Both the position numbers and the translations under genes were made by a program. 15,883 bases of DNA from Candidatus Saccharimonadota bacterium (lineage in GTDB: Bacteria; Patescibacteriota; Saccharimonadia; Saccharimonadales; Saccharimonadaceae), in the NCBI GenBank assembly GCA_905372495.1, contig CAJPPG010000014.1, forward strand, positions 1 to 15,883, written 5' to 3'. Below are positions 1 through 6,135 of the stretch, one piece after another. How positions within the stretch are numbered: the first letter of the stretch is position 1; each line of letters starts with the position of its first letter. The notes under the pieces are model-generated. The model was not told the origin of the DNA. It saw only the letters and a program-made list of their open reading frames with translations, and did no database searches.

Positions 1-1038
1 AGTTTATATACTGGAAGTAAATATTATATTACTCCAGTCAGGGAAGCAACTGGATTACAGAGTCTTGATCAACTCAAGCTCTCCAAGCAGACAGAAAGAT
101 ATCTCAGAAAGTATTACAAAACACTTCAAGAGATTATCTGGCATGGTAGACACATCGCCTATCTAGTCGATCGTGACGAAAGTCATGTCCGCAAAGTCCC
201 GAAATATTTACTGGAACTTGCTACCGCGCTAGACAGGAAAGGATATTTACGCCACGATTTTACACCCAACTCTTTCACTATTAATCTCTTATATATGGTC
301 GTTCATTACGACCTCATGAGAGAAAGACCAGAAGTAGTAGAGTTTGAGGATTTTTGCAAGATCTTCAAGGAAGATCAAACCTCGTCCATTGATTATGCGT
401 TCGGCAATCTAAGCTACGAGACATACCAGAACCCGACCACAGATCAGTGTCGAAAGATTCAAGCAGAGATCAGAAGTTGCCTGACTGAGAAGGAATTCCA
501 GGTTATCTCAAAAAGATATGGCCTGGAAGGTAAGGTAATGGATGTTTACGAAGTAGCCATACATCAATCTGTCACCTCAAACAGGATCAGACAGACTGAG
601 GCACTTGCTATTCGTAAGATTCGTAGCGCAAGAGCATTACCTTCTATCCTCAAGTCTTCTGAAGCTCAGGAAAGAACTACTGATGAAATCATCAGCAGAC
701 TAAAAGCTTTAAGGCAAAACCCTCTCTTCCAAGAGGAATTTACCTTAAGACAAGAGCTCAGAAAAATTGCCTTTACTCCGTACGAATGCGCGGAAAAAGC
801 AAAGGAATTTTTGAACAGTGAGGCAGAAGACCAGACAGAAATCGAATGTCTAAACCTGACGACACGCACCTATCGTGCTCTCAAAAGGGCTGAAATTCAC
901 AGCATCTCGGATATTATCAATTATCCCTGCATGGACTGGTTTAGGATTAAAAACCTTGGTCTCTTCTCAATCAGAGAAGTGGAGAGCAAGATGCAGAGTT
1001 TCGGTTATCCAACTTTTAGCATCAACCTTCATCCATAA
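1..1038 (+). CDS. Partial protein with sigma-70 region 4-like and RpoA alpha-CTD-like domains (5' end outside window)
   Basis: The frame is open from base 1 to the TAA at 1036-1038, so the visible 345 residues are the C-terminal part of a longer protein; the ATG at 295 is internal. Residues about 161-213 resemble sigma-70 region 4 (LTEKEF, RYGLEG, then NRIRQTEALAIRKIR, the helix-turn-helix that reads -35 boxes). Residues about 281-335 resemble the alpha subunit C-terminal domain (IECLNLTTRTYRALKRAEIH, then a helix-hairpin-helix-like RIKNLGLFSIREVE). Residues about 19-88 (LDQLKLSKQTERYLRKYY, later RKVPKYLLELATALDRKGY) look like a second, weaker alpha-CTD. No sigma region 2 and no alpha N-terminal domain is visible. 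A DNA- or RNA polymerase-binding transcription regulator is the natural inference. A hairpin terminator follows at once. The C-terminal domain calls are fairly sure; the N-terminal one is tentative and the role unknown. Confidence 0.75.
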   Translation, partial: SLYTGSKYYITPVREATGLQSLDQLKLSKQTERYLRKYYKTLQEIIWHGRHIAYLVDRDESHVRKVPKYLLELATALDRKGYLRHDFTPNSFTINLLYMVVHYDLMRERPEVVEFEDFCKIFKEDQTSSIDYAFGNLSYETYQNPTTDQCRKIQAEIRSCLTEKEFQVISKRYGLEGKVMDVYEVAIHQSVTSNRIRQTEALAIRKIRSARALPSILKSSEAQERTTDEIISRLKALRQNPLFQEEFTLRQELRKIAFTPYECAEKAKEFLNSEAEDQTEIECLNLTTRTYRALKRAEIHSISDIINYPCMDWFRIKNLGLFSIREVESKMQSFGYPTFSINLHP

Positions 1039-1042
1039 AAAT

Positions 1043-1069
1043 AACCCCGGGAAACCGGGGTTTAAATTT
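1043..1069 (+). terminator. Rho-independent terminator after the sigma4/alpha-CTD gene
   Basis: A perfect 8-bp stem AACCCCGG / CCGGGGTT closes on a GAAA tetraloop (1043-1062) five bases after the stop codon and runs into TTTAAATTT. It can also serve the convergent gene ending at 1079. Confidence 0.85.
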
Positions 1070-1078
1070 AATTTAATT

Positions 1079-1426
1079 TTATTTTACTCCAAAGAAATCT
1101 CTGCTGATCCACTTCAGAGTGTCCACAATAAGACTTTCACTATAATCATGGTTTGCCGAAGATATCACAATCTGTACTACACCTTGGCTGAAAGCTTCCT
1201 CGCTAGAAACTACCATCATCAGATTATGCGATTTCAATCCAACCATCGCCCTGAGATGATTCCAATCGTTGGTAGTATATAAATCCTTGTAGCATACCGC
1301 AGAATATCTCATCTCGATATTTACCGGCCTTCCAATCACTGGCGCCCATTGAACTGTGAAGAAAAAACTTCTGTGAGCCTCATTCCAGTCGATTACAAAA
1401 TCATTAAGACCTTTATTTTCTGCCAT
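1079..1426 (-). CDS. Hypothetical protein, 115 aa
   Basis: I do not recognise this protein. I start it at MAENKGL (ATG at 1424-1426) because AAAGGGGG lies seven bases upstream; an in-frame ATG at 1451-1453 would put that ribosome site inside the gene. It is soluble, with no signal peptide or membrane segment. It is rich in aromatic residues near the N terminus (FVIDWNEAHRSFFFTVQWAP) and ends in DTLKWISRDFFGVK, suggesting a compact alpha/beta fold. It stands alone between a terminator shared with the convergent gene before it and its own promoter at 1472-1500, so it is a single-gene unit with a leader of about 40 nt. A real gene is likely from the promoter, ribosome site and terminator; function unknown. 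Confidence 0.6.
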   Translation of the reverse strand: MAENKGLNDFVIDWNEAHRSFFFTVQWAPVIGRPVNIEMRYSAVCYKDLYTTNDWNHLRAMVGLKSHNLMMVVSSEEAFSQGVVQIVISSANHDYSESLIVDTLKWISRDFFGVK

Positions 1427-1471
1427 AACAGAACCCCCTTTCCTAATGTGCATTTCATTTGAAACAAGGTC

Positions 1472-1500
1472 ATTATAATCTAATTTTAAGCAAATATCAA
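1472..1500 (-). promoter_or_regulatory. Promoter of the 115-aa gene
   Basis: On the - strand TTGATA (1495-1500), 17 bp, TATAAT (1472-1477), giving a predicted start near 1465. An imperfect AT-rich palindrome (TTAnAAT...ATTnTAA) overlaps the -10 but is weak. Confidence 0.75.
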
Positions 1501-1620
1501 ATGCTCTCCTAGGTTGACCTTTTGACTGAAGTACGATTTTATTCTAAAGTTCAGCATCTTGGGTAACTTTCGATAAAAATCATTCAATTTAAAATAGCTA
1601 TCGCCACCCCTGTTATTACA

Positions 1621-1649
1621 TTGACATTATAACATTAGCATGTTATAAT
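1621..1649 (+). promoter_or_regulatory. Fully consensus promoter with embedded palindromic operator
   Basis: TTGACA (1621-1626), a 17-bp spacer and TATAAT (1644-1649) match the sigma-70 consensus exactly, with TG one base before the -10 (extended -10). A perfect inverted repeat, ATTATAACAT (1626-1635) and ATGTTATAAT (1640-1649) around TAGC, fills the spacer and -10. That is the expected place for a dimeric repressor. Predicted start near 1656. Confidence 0.85.
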
Positions 1650-1655
1650 ATATAA

Positions 1656-1811
1656 GCCCTAATAAAGAGCAGTACATTAAAAGATTCTACCTATCCTCCT
1701 TGTGTATTCTGCGGTTTAATCTGTCTATTAAAATTTAATTGGCAGACTAAACCGCGGAATAGGCCGCGGAAATTTTTTTTTAGAAGCGGCAATAGCCGCA
1801 AGGAGGTTAAT
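1656..1811 (+). promoter_or_regulatory. Structured 5' leader with attenuator-like alternative hairpins
   Basis: Three elements follow in order. (1) A long stem pairs 1706-1724 with 1742-1760 (19 positions, one A-C mismatch, two G-U). (2) CCGCGG (1752-1757), loop AATAGG, CCGCGG (1764-1769), AAA, then nine T (1773-1781) form an intrinsic terminator. Its left arm is part of the right arm of (1), so the two cannot form together. (3) GCGGC-AATA-GCCGC (1786-1799) directly abuts AAGGAGG (1800-1806). Element order is that of transcription attenuation, with (1) as antiterminator. No leader peptide is evident, so the signal could be a ligand, a protein or a tRNA. The layout is seen; the switching is inferred. 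Confidence 0.6.
1752..1781 (+). terminator. Intrinsic terminator inside the leader of the 247-aa gene
   Basis: A GC-only 6-bp stem CCGCGG/CCGCGG with a 6-nt loop is followed by AAA and nine T, 30 bases before the start codon. Unless it is prevented from forming, it should stop transcription before the gene. Confidence 0.65.
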
Positions 1812-2555
1812 ATGACAAAAGATATGGCAGAAAAAATGGAGACATTAAAAACCATGGGATTTTTAGTAACAAGATATCCTCTTGTGAGCGCTCCAGGAAA
1901 AGAGCAGCCCTACCAATTAAATCTTACTCACCTCGCGGAACATCGTGAGGGTGAATATGCTGTCAATAATGGCATGGTTTGCTGGGTAATGAACGGCGAG
2001 ATCTACGCCGCGCCATGTACCAGGAAACTGATACAGCTGCTCAGCCAAGCCGAGTTCAGGAATGAATCGTTTTACGTTCCTTTCTCTAATGGAGAGCACC
2101 CGTACCATCAGGCAACAAAATGGCAGTCTCTTCACGTGAGCGCAGATGTTGCAACGCTCAAAGACTTTGAGGAGGATGCCAAGGCATGGTGTGACGAACG
2201 CCGTATTGGATCCATAGATGAAAATCTATTGGATTCCTGCCTTAGAGTACCACGTGGTGGTATCCCTGTTGAAAGCGGCGGGATATATTCGACATATTAC
2301 CCACTTCTCAACGAAGCCTGTATAGATATAGTTGCCATAGACCGACTTGGCAGCTATAGCTACAATGCGGGTAGGGTAGCTTTTATCTACCGAGACGGCC
2401 ACACCTATCTCTCTAAGAATCCATCCATTATGGATACCCTGGAGAAGGCTGGCTATAGAAGAGATAATTTTCTGGTGCCACTTAGTGGCTCAGAAAAAAT
2501 CACTGATGCCTATCTCAGGCAAATTTGGGACAACATCCCGGAAGCTTCCAGATAG
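1812..2555 (+). CDS. Hypothetical protein with an internal module duplication, 247 aa
   Basis: I do not recognise the family. The start is firm: AAGGAGG at 1800-1806 is five bases before the ATG. Two copies of a module of about 60 residues can be aligned by eye. Copy A is about residues 47-106 (GEYAVNNGMVCWVMNGEIYAA, FRNESFYVPFSNGE, KWQSLH). Copy B is about residues 179-240 (LGSYSYNAGRVAFIYRDGHTY, YRRDNFLVPLSGSE, RQIWDNI). A linker of about 70 residues with DFEEDAKAWCDERR separates them. No signal peptide or membrane segment is seen, so it is probably cytosolic. The gene is monocistronic, with a consensus promoter carrying a palindrome, an attenuator-like leader and its own terminator. Such heavy control suggests a product needed only under particular conditions; its function is unknown. 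Confidence 0.75.
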   Translation: MTKDMAEKMETLKTMGFLVTRYPLVSAPGKEQPYQLNLTHLAEHREGEYAVNNGMVCWVMNGEIYAAPCTRKLIQLLSQAEFRNESFYVPFSNGEHPYHQATKWQSLHVSADVATLKDFEEDAKAWCDERRIGSIDENLLDSCLRVPRGGIPVESGGIYSTYYPLLNEACIDIVAIDRLGSYSYNAGRVAFIYRDGHTYLSKNPSIMDTLEKAGYRRDNFLVPLSGSEKITDAYLRQIWDNIPEASR

Positions 2556-2584
2556 TCCAGAACGACAAAGGTAGAATCTATTTT

Positions 2585-2617
2585 CCCCGGCCACTCGGTC
2601 GGGGATTTTCTTATTTT
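2585..2617 (+). terminator. Terminator of the 247-aa gene
   Basis: An 8-bp stem CCCCGGCC / GGTCGGGG (one G-U) with loop ACTC at 2585-2604 is followed by ATTTTCTTATTTT. Confidence 0.85.
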
Positions 2618-2621
2618 AAGC

Positions 2622-2648
2622 AAAAATCCCCCCAAAGTTGGGGGGGGG
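2622..2648 (-). terminator. Terminator of the 132/131-aa operon
   Basis: On the - strand a C run (2640-2648), AACTTT loop and GGGGGG (2628-2633) are followed by ATTTTT. The stem is pure G/C. The long G run on the + strand may also be prone to length errors. Confidence 0.7.
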
Positions 2649-2666
2649 AGAAACACTTCATCGATT

Positions 2667-3062
2667 TTAACTTTTGTGCTTATTTAAATGCTCAAAGTCA
2701 ATATCGATATATCCGTCCGGATAGTAGCCGTCACCTCCGTCTTTGGAGACCGCAATAATCTCACAATTATTTAAGTCCTTTACAGAAAGATAACGCTCAT
2801 CCTCTTCTATCCTTACAGACAAGTAAGAGAACTCAGTTTCTATCGCAGACCCCTCCAACGGCTTATCCTTCCAGACCCATGACCCATAGGTACAGGCGCC
2901 GTGGCCGCTTGGACAGATGCTTTCGCTCTTAGAGATAAAAAGCACCAGTCCGTTTACAAACTCCACTTTCGCAGAGCCTACATCGCCCAAGAATTCATCT
3001 TCAACTTCATAATCATAAGCTAAGAAGCTAATCCTTCTTAAGGACTGTACTGAAAATTTCAT
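2667..3062 (-). CDS. Hypothetical protein, 131 aa (second gene of operon)
   Basis: No family recognised. The start is set at MKFSVQSLRR (ATG at 3060-3062), preceded by AGGAGGGG five bases away; the open frame continues 36 bases upstream into the previous gene, but that extension has no ribosome site. One base separates its ATG from the upstream TGA (3064-3066), so the two genes should be translationally coupled. The protein is acidic and beta-rich looking (AKVEFVNGLVLFISKSESIC, SYLSVRIEEDERYLSVKDL) and ends in DGGDGYYPDGYIDIDFEHL. It has four cysteines but no CxxC zinc pattern. No signal peptide or membrane segment. The preceding gene is probably a functional partner. Confidence 0.65.
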   Translation of the reverse strand: MKFSVQSLRRISFLAYDYEVEDEFLGDVGSAKVEFVNGLVLFISKSESICPSGHGACTYGSWVWKDKPLEGSAIETEFSYLSVRIEEDERYLSVKDLNNCEIIAVSKDGGDGYYPDGYIDIDFEHLNKHKS

Positions 3063-3063
3063 A

Positions 3064-3462
3064 TCACCCCTCCTTTTCTGATAGTGAAATCCAGCCAACT
3101 CTTCGCTTGCTATTATACCAAGCCGAAAAGCTATACTCTCTGTACTGTTTCATTATCGGCATGCACGGATCAAGATCCGCTTTACAGCGTCCGGAAAGCA
3201 TAAAGCTTTCCCCAGATCCATCCTCATGCATGATCTTATGGACTCTGAAGTCCCTTACTGGTATCTCTAACGCCGCCGAGCAAGGATCATCTTTTGGGGT
3301 CGAATACCCCAGGATCACCTTAAAATCCAGGTCAATTTTGATTTTGTCATGTAAGTATTTACATGCATCGAAAATCCTATCTCTGCTAGGGCCTCCGTTG
3401 ATATTAAAGCGCACGGTTTGACTATCTAAGATAGCCTGGTTACTTTCTCTCATGGTACTCAT
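3064..3462 (-). CDS. Hypothetical protein, 132 aa (first gene of operon)
   Basis: No family recognised. AAAGGAGGT lies six bases before the ATG at 3460-3462, fixing the start at MSTMRESN; the next Met is only three codons in. The sequence is mixed alpha/beta (KYLHDKIKIDLDFKVILGY in the middle, YREYSFSAWYNSKRRVGWIS near the end), with no membrane segment or signal peptide. It ends in TGA, one base before the next ATG. A promoter with an embedded palindrome (3547-3575) and a hairpin leader of about 77 nt precede it. The strong ribosome site and promoter make it a credible gene; its role is unknown. Confidence 0.65.
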   Translation of the reverse strand: MSTMRESNQAILDSQTVRFNINGGPSRDRIFDACKYLHDKIKIDLDFKVILGYSTPKDDPCSAALEIPVRDFRVHKIMHEDGSGESFMLSGRCKADLDPCMPIMKQYREYSFSAWYNSKRRVGWISLSEKEG

Positions 3463-3488
3463 ACAAGTACCTCCTTTCTCAAAGAACT

Positions 3489-3536
3489 ACCCAGCGTATA
3501 CACGGCCTGGGTTCCAATTTTTGTCCATAGTTGGAC
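3489..3536 (-). promoter_or_regulatory. Hairpins in the leader of the 132/131-aa operon
   Basis: Two hairpins lie in the leader. One is GTCCA-ACTA-TGGAC (3523-3536). The other is ACCCAG...CTGGGT (3489-3512), with an inner CGT/ACG stem, just upstream of the ribosome site. They may stabilise the message or gate translation. Confidence 0.4.
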
Positions 3537-3546
3537 TAACTTCAAT

Positions 3547-3575
3547 ATTAAAACATATCAAGCATGATATGTCAA
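3547..3575 (-). promoter_or_regulatory. Promoter of the 132/131-aa operon with palindromic operator
   Basis: On the - strand TTGACA (3570-3575), 17 bp, TTTAAT (3547-3552), with TG before the -10. The spacer contains a perfect inverted repeat of 8 bp arms, ACATATCA and TGATATGT, around a 4-bp centre (3553-3572). The geometry resembles the 1626-1649 palindrome, but the arm sequence differs. Confidence 0.75.
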
Positions 3576-3584
3576 GTGAACCAA

Positions 3585-3606
3585 GAAAAAAGACCCTCAG
3601 TGAGGG
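3585..3606 (-). terminator. Terminator of the P-loop gene
   Basis: On the - strand CCCTC-ACT-GAGGG (3594-3606) is followed by TCTTTTTTC. It lies about 70 bases after the stop at 3676 and just before the next operon's promoter. Confidence 0.8.
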
Positions 3607-3675
3607 CCTTAATATATTCTAAGGGCAATTTTGTGATTTGGCGGGGCGGGCCACCCCAGGAAGATTCCTTTCGTC

Positions 3676-4314
3676 TTATTTCTTTGTCAGATATTCCTCC
3701 GCCAAAGAAAACTCGACAAAGATTGGCTCGACTTCATCCGGAAGTCTTGCACAAATATCATCAATAGTAAGACTTTTGTTTCTGTTTCCAGCTACAATCA
3801 CGTCTGCCATAATCATATTTGGCAGCCTCTGATCAGAGTCGGTTTCGTAGATAATCTTCCCTTGAAGCTCTAGAAACCTACCAATGGTAGATTTGCCAAG
3901 TCCAGACCCACCAGCAAAAATCCAGACTGGACGTTTCTCCATCATGCGAGGCGTTTTTTCAAACATCTCCTCACATAAATTCATCTCTTCTTTTGAAACA
4001 AGTAGTACTGTTTCGCCTGTACCACTCACCAAAATCTCAAGATAACCAGAGTCCAAGTCCTCAGAGATCTTTACTTTTATTGGTCCGTTTTTTGGACGAC
4101 AAGAGAAAGGCCTCTTATTATCAGACCACTCCCAGACAACTCGTCCAGAGCCGTCTTCCGCCTCCTTGATGGGAATATTGCTACCGTCGAGGAAGATCAA
4201 CGCGACCTCCTCTTTTTCGACCGGGTATGGTCTGACTCCGTCAGAAACAACAGGGGACTGCGCCCACTTCTCTATAGCCATTCCCACAAGAGTTTTAATT
4301 CTTAACTCTTTCAT
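3676..4314 (-). CDS. Orphan protein with C-terminal P-loop NTPase motif, 212 aa
   Basis: Residues 131-143 read WIFAGGSGLGKST, a clear Walker A (GxxxxGKS: G135, G140, K141, S142) behind a hydrophobic strand, so ATP or GTP binding is likely. Only about 70 residues follow. A possible Walker B-like strand is MIMADVIVAG (D171); no lid arginines or sensor motif can be assigned, so the NTPase core looks minimal, of the small kinase (AAA_33/zeta-toxin-like) size class. The first 125 residues, with a WEWSDNKRPFSC patch, match nothing I know. The start is firm: AAGGAGG lies six bases before the ATG at 4312-4314. It is monocistronic, with its own promoter, structured leader of about 163 nt and terminator. 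Phosphotransferase or toxin-like activity is speculation. Confidence 0.7.
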   Translation of the reverse strand: MKELRIKTLVGMAIEKWAQSPVVSDGVRPYPVEKEEVALIFLDGSNIPIKEAEDGSGRVVWEWSDNKRPFSCRPKNGPIKVKISEDLDSGYLEILVSGTGETVLLVSKEEMNLCEEMFEKTPRMMEKRPVWIFAGGSGLGKSTIGRFLELQGKIIYETDSDQRLPNMIMADVIVAGNRNKSLTIDDICARLPDEVEPIFVEFSLAEEYLTKK

Positions 4315-4317
4315 TTA

Positions 4318-4477
4318 CTACCTCCTTCTGCGGCTCTTACCGCATACATACACTAAATCGCAGAAGGAATTTTCTGCGACTGGTTATATCGATTAAGCTA
4401 GTCAACATAACTAGTCGCAAAAAAATCATAGAATATTACTTTAAAATACTTAAGTTATGCCAAAAAGCAATAATTAC
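4318..4477 (-). promoter_or_regulatory. Structured 5' leader of the P-loop gene, like that of the 247-aa gene
   Basis: Reading the - strand, a 12-position stem pairs 4407-4418 with 4376-4387 (one A-C mismatch). Its right arm overlaps a second hairpin TCGCAGAA / TTCTGCGA (4358-4379), so only one can form. Then GCGG-TAAGAG-CCGC (4330-4343) sits two bases before AAGGAGG (4321-4327). Order, length (about 160 nt) and the hairpin beside the ribosome site match the leader at 1656-1811. Here the middle hairpin is followed only by TTT, so it is a poor terminator; translational control is as likely. Confidence 0.5.
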
Positions 4478-4481
4478 CTAG

Positions 4482-4512
4482 ATTTTATAACATAAAATAC
4501 ATAAAAAGTCAA
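4482..4512 (-). promoter_or_regulatory. Promoter of the P-loop gene with overlapping palindrome
   Basis: On the - strand TTGACT (4507-4512), 17 bp, TATAAA (4484-4489), with TG before the -10. The inverted repeat ATTTTAT-GTT-ATAAAAT (4482-4498) covers the -10. ATGTTATAA is shared with the promoter at 1621, though much of that is simply an extended -10. Confidence 0.7.
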
Positions 4513-4540
4513 AAACCCCATTATCAAATAGTTTGTCAAT

Positions 4541-4567
4541 GAAAATACCCCCGGATTACTCCAGGGG
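4541..4567 (-). terminator. Terminator of the 475-aa gene
   Basis: On the - strand CCCCTGGA-GTAA-TCCGGGGG (one G-U) is followed by TATTTTC. The loop is a GNRA-type tetraloop. It lies 25 bases after the stop. Confidence 0.85.
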
Positions 4568-4591
4568 TCTAAAATATTTACCAACTAAAAT

Positions 4592-6019
4592 TTATTTACC
4601 GACAAGAAAATTTGCCAGTTTGCGACAATTCGCTACCCCCTCAAGTTTCAGCTGCATCTTGCCGCCTGCACGCTCGATTAAACGTCTACTAGCCTCAACT
4701 TTGCTCTTAAAGCTACAATTTATCAGCTCATGCAGGTCCACCTCATTTTTTGGATCATAAGATGCTTTTAAAATTGCCTGCACTTCCTCAAGAATCTCCG
4801 AATCAAGAGCCTCTGTCCCCTCAAATAAAAACCAGAGCTTCTCCGGCAGTTCTGTACTAGATAAGAGTCTCTTAATACGCTTACTATTTACTTCTCTCGT
4901 TTTTTCAGCCGCCTGCCTGTCCTCTTCGACGATTATATCGTGACGCAAAGCTCTCAGGCCTTTACTTGAATACTCGTATGATAAAACTTCATTTTCATAC
5001 CCAAGGTATCCATCCACCTCCTTGTTTGGATTCGTCACATAGACCTTGTCATCGCACAGAATTGTCCAACCTATCTCCTCAAGATCGCCAGTCAATTCTT
5101 CAAATTTAGGCGTAAATTTCATTCTAGCGTCATAGGCAGCTTGTCTTTCTTTTTCAGCGTTTATGATATCGGCCTGTTTCTTAGACAAATAATCCTTCAC
5201 GAAAGAAATATTTGCACTGTTATAGAGATACTGTGTATATCCCAAAGTAAAAAACATCTCTCCGATATCCAACTGGTCCACAGAATATGTACTCCACTTA
5301 CGTGGCTTAGAAAGTTTCTTCAGCTTTTTCTGAATCTCCATCAGCTCTTCCTCGTATAGGAATTTATCACGTTTTGATTTCTCAACCGCCTTTTTTCTTT
5401 CTTCTATAATTCTGGCAGCACGGTCTAATTCTTCATGTTTTCTATGCGAGATTTTCTCACAGTATTCCGTTGTTTTTACACTTTGAACCTCTGATTCCAT
5501 AGCCTTACAAGTCTGGCCATCAAACTCATCATCATGAATTATATAGCGAAAACCAACTGGCACCACCCAGTAGTCATAACCTTCGCCACCGCCGTTGGAT
5601 GTAGCGTGTCTAAAATATAACACATCCTTTATTTGTTCCACTTCTGATGGCTTTCTCCCCCTGGTTTGATTATAGCTACCACCCCAGCTGGACCTGATCA
5701 ACATATGCTTTGCTTCCATCGCATCCTTAGGACGAAAACACGCCTCACCCTTCTTTGAAATCCAAAAATCACCAAAAAGAAATTTGGGCTCACCATTAAA
5801 ATCGACATTCATATTTGCCGTCACCTCGTAATCCTCAATAAATTCTAACGGATTAATTGGAGTATTGTACTCATTGAGGTTAAATTCCTTATCCACCACA
5901 AAACAAATGTTTGGGTGATATTTCCCAAATTCATTAACTAAAAACCCGGTTTCTGTCTCAAAACATTTTTCATTATCAAAAAACGCTTTTACTCCAGCTA
6001 AACTCATCAACTTCTTCAT
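4592..6019 (-). CDS. Hypothetical coiled-coil protein, 475 aa
   Basis: No family recognised. Residues 1-180 look globular and beta-rich, with a glycine-rich SNGGGEGYDYWVVPVGF (141-157) and few cysteines. Residues about 188-240 are a highly charged helix (KHEELDRAARIIEERKKAVEK through EIQKKLKKLSK), a likely coiled coil, with a second charged helix near 280-302. Residues 310-360 form another small beta-like unit (WTILCDDKVYVTN, DGYLGYENEVLSYEY). The C terminus is helical. No signal peptide or membrane segment, so probably cytosolic; a scaffold or multimer-forming role is only a guess. The start at MKKLMSL (ATG 6017-6019) follows AAAGGAGAAAGGAC; an alternative Met lies four codons in. It has its own promoter, a leader of about 229 nt with tandem repeats, and its own terminator. 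Confidence 0.7.
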   Translation of the reverse strand: MKKLMSLAGVKAFFDNEKCFETETGFLVNEFGKYHPNICFVVDKEFNLNEYNTPINPLEFIEDYEVTANMNVDFNGEPKFLFGDFWISKKGEACFRPKDAMEAKHMLIRSSWGGSYNQTRGRKPSEVEQIKDVLYFRHATSNGGGEGYDYWVVPVGFRYIIHDDEFDGQTCKAMESEVQSVKTTEYCEKISHRKHEELDRAARIIEERKKAVEKSKRDKFLYEEELMEIQKKLKKLSKPRKWSTYSVDQLDIGEMFFTLGYTQYLYNSANISFVKDYLSKKQADIINAEKERQAAYDARMKFTPKFEELTGDLEEIGWTILCDDKVYVTNPNKEVDGYLGYENEVLSYEYSSKGLRALRHDIIVEEDRQAAEKTREVNSKRIKRLLSSTELPEKLWFLFEGTEALDSEILEEVQAILKASYDPKNEVDLHELINCSFKSKVEASRRLIERAGGKMQLKLEGVANCRKLANFLVGK

Positions 6020-6135
6020 TTTTCGTCCTTTCTCCTTTCGGACCCAATGCCCATATAAGATTAAGAGGTTTTCCTCACATTGGTAGTACCGCTTCTTTTA
6101 AGCAGCGCCAAACCGATAATTATCAAAAATCACCA

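Larger units (their letters stand above)
1427..1811. other. 385-bp divergent intergenic region
   Basis: It holds two divergent promoters (1472-1500 on -, 1621-1649 on +), an operator-like palindrome (1626-1649) and the structured leader of the 247-aa gene (about 1656-1811). Between 1501 and 1620 I see nothing firm. A TTGACT (1522-1527) with a poor TAAAGT 17 bp downstream is the only other promoter-like pair. Confidence 0.7.

Noticed and set aside
875..1282. Open frame on the + strand overlapping the sigma4/alpha-CTD gene and the 115-aa gene.
   Set aside because: It crosses a strong terminator and overlaps two better-supported genes; no ribosome site.
1522..1550. Possible second + strand promoter, TTGACT-17-TAAAGT.
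   Set aside because: The -10 is poor and a perfect promoter lies 70 bases downstream; no separate product is implied.
2525..2758. 77-aa open frame on the + strand after the 247-aa gene.
   Set aside because: It runs through two terminators and into the opposite-strand gene; its start lies inside the preceding gene without a ribosome site.
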